64,000 nt of DNA from Actinomycetota bacterium (GTDB lineage Bacteria; Actinomycetota; UBA4738; HRBIN12), in NCBI GenBank assembly GCA_026003015.1, contig BPGL01000002.1, forward strand, positions 124,001 to 188,000, in the 5' to 3' direction. The notes under the pieces were generated by a model. That model was given only the letters and a program-made list of their open reading frames with translations, had not been told where the DNA came from and did no database searches. Position 1 is the first letter of the stretch. Each line of letters opens with the position of its first letter. This document shows, piece after piece, positions 62,999 to 64,000 of the stretch. The position numbers and the translations under genes are program-made.

Positions 62999-63742
62999 GT
63001 GCGTGAGATCGATCAGCTGAAGCCCCTGGAGACCGGCCCCCTTACGGAGCGCGTCAAGGAGCGGATCGCCGAGGCGATCGCCGACGGGGTCTTCACCGAC
63101 TCCCTGCCCAGCGAGACGGAGCTGGCTCGTCAGCTGGGTGTCAGCCGACCGACGGTCCGCGGGGCACTGCGTTCCCTCGAGCAGGAGGGGCTGCTCACGC
63201 GGCAACGGGGTATCGGCACACGGGTCAATCCCCACGTCGCCCGCATCCGCATCACGCTCAACCGGGTCCTGGGCTTCTACGACCTGATCCGCGAGTCGGG
63301 ACACCGACCCTCGATCGCGTACACGCGCACACGAACCGCACCGGCCGACATCAACCTGGCTTCGCGCTTGGGCTGCGAGCCGGGCACGAGCGTCCTGTAC
63401 ATCGACCGGCTGTTCCTCGCCGACGGTGAGCCGGCGATCGCGGTCACCGAGATGATCCCGACCGCGGAGCTGCGCAGACCTGTCGAGGACGAAGACGTCC
63501 CCGAGTCGATCTTCGAGTTCGCCGCCAGGTTCGCCTCCGAGCCCATCGACCACACCGTCGTGGAGATCGTTCCGTCGATCGCGAGCGGCAACCTGGTGGA
63601 GCTTCTCGCTCTGAAGCGCGGGACACCGTGCCTGGAGCTGTGGGAGACCCACTACTCAGCCTCGAACCACCTGATCATGGTCTCGCAGATCTACGTGGTC
63701 GACCGCTTCGTTCGCTTCAACGTGATCAGACGAAGGATGTGA
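62999..63742 (+). CDS. GntR-family regulator with UTRA domain (HutC subfamily)
   Basis: A 247-residue regulator. DNA-binding winged helix SETELARQLGVSRPTVRGAL with LTRQRGIGTRV; UTRA ligand domain from about residue 85 with TSVLYIDRLFLADGEPAIAV and MVSQIYVVDRFVRFNVIRRR. Its promoter carries repeats that suggest autoregulation. It lies directly before an M20 peptidase gene, which is likely under its control. Confidence 0.92.
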   Translation: MREIDQLKPLETGPLTERVKERIAEAIADGVFTDSLPSETELARQLGVSRPTVRGALRSLEQEGLLTRQRGIGTRVNPHVARIRITLNRVLGFYDLIRESGHRPSIAYTRTRTAPADINLASRLGCEPGTSVLYIDRLFLADGEPAIAVTEMIPTAELRRPVEDEDVPESIFEFAARFASEPIDHTVVEIVPSIASGNLVELLALKRGTPCLELWETHYSASNHLIMVSQIYVVDRFVRFNVIRRRM

Positions 63743-63743
63743 C

Positions 63744-64000
63744 GTGGCGGCGGCCTCCGCGATCGGGCGCTGGATGCCGAGCGCCGAACGGCTGCTGTGC
63801 GACCTGGTCCGTGAGCCGACCGAGGGCCCCGGCCCCGCGCTCGACCGTGCGATCGGCCACCTGGTCGAGGCGCTCGAGCAGGTGGGGGTGGGCGCGGCGG
63901 TCGAGCAAACGTCGGCTGGGCTGCCGATGGTCCGTGCCGTGGTTGGGGACGACCGTCGAGGGCCGTCGGTGCTGTTCCAGGGACATCTCGACGTCGTCCC
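63744..64000 (+). CDS. M20-family metallopeptidase, N-terminal part
   Basis: Starts with GTG one base after the gntR stop and runs off the right edge; about 85 residues are visible. MPSAERLLCDLVREPTEGPG and, at the edge, VLFQGHLDVVP contain the first zinc motif of M20/ArgE/DapE hydrolases (GHxDVVP). Substrate cannot be told. It forms an operon with the GntR regulator. Confidence 0.82.
   Translation, partial: MAAASAIGRWMPSAERLLCDLVREPTEGPGPALDRAIGHLVEALEQVGVGAAVEQTSAGLPMVRAVVGDDRRGPSVLFQGHLDVV

Overview
This is about 64 kb of very GC-rich DNA (codon third positions almost all G or C) spanning the chromosomal replication origin of an actinobacterium. Gene order gives the assignment: gyrA, gyrB, dciA, recF, dnaN and dnaA read leftwards, and rpmH, rnpA, yidD, yidC, khpB, rsmG, parA and parB read rightwards. 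Beyond them lie cwlM, trxA, trxB, an ECF sigma/anti-sigma pair, murJ, a DUF6049-like gene, a NUDIX gene and cca, the order known from mycobacteria. DUF3566, a tRNA-Ile next to gyrA, a PadR/inositol-phosphate-synthase pair and a nickel superoxide dismutase also fit. The accessory genes do not look like a model genus; a deep-branching or uncultured actinobacterial lineage is likely, but I cannot name it.

Layout. 1-3.3 kb: the start of a molybdenum hydroxylase, a secreted sugar-dehydrogenase-like protein, two small unknown genes and an M23 peptidase. 3.3-6.3 kb: an M15 peptidase, a coiled-coil membrane protein and tRNA-Ala. 6.35-9.74 kb: a tightly overlapping operon related to methylamine dehydrogenase maturation (mauD, a mauA-like light chain, mauE) without a heavy chain or mauG. 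9.8-13.8 kb: DUF3352, menC-type enolase, GNAT and a 56-residue protein. 13.8-23.9 kb: tRNA-Ile, the gyrase and replication block, and oriC. 23.9-29.3 kb: ribosome, membrane-insertion and segregation genes, with a perfect parS at the rsmG start. 29.3-45 kb: envelope, redox and RNA-processing genes. 45.2-48.1 kb: sodN/sodX, a secreted metzincin and a tusA-dsrE unit behind a cysteine-containing leader peptide. 48.1-53.5 kb: MarR with an MFS exporter, a second MFS gene, inositol-phosphate synthase and PadR. 53.5-59.5 kb: a six-gene operon under a cobalamin riboswitch. 59.5-64 kb: PAC2, thioredoxin-like, homocysteine methyltransferase and GntR genes, and the start of an M20 peptidase.

The most interesting system is 53.5-59.5 kb. 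A cobalamin riboswitch precedes a secreted alpha/alpha-barrel protein, a secreted and anchored DUF4430-like protein, EcfT, a tandem EcfA ATPase, an S component and a flavin-type split-barrel protein, nearly all translationally coupled. The two secreted folds are those of the two domains of animal intrinsic factor and transcobalamin. I infer a surface capture-and-uptake system for cobalamin.

Data quality: gyrA (three places), dnaA, parA and ddl are each broken by an extra base or bases in G/C runs, and the metzincin gene by one missing base. Because essential genes are affected, these are most likely assembly indels. I annotate the genes across them. I see no insertion sequences, prophage, CRISPR arrays or rRNA genes, and no stretch over 300 bases without a gene.
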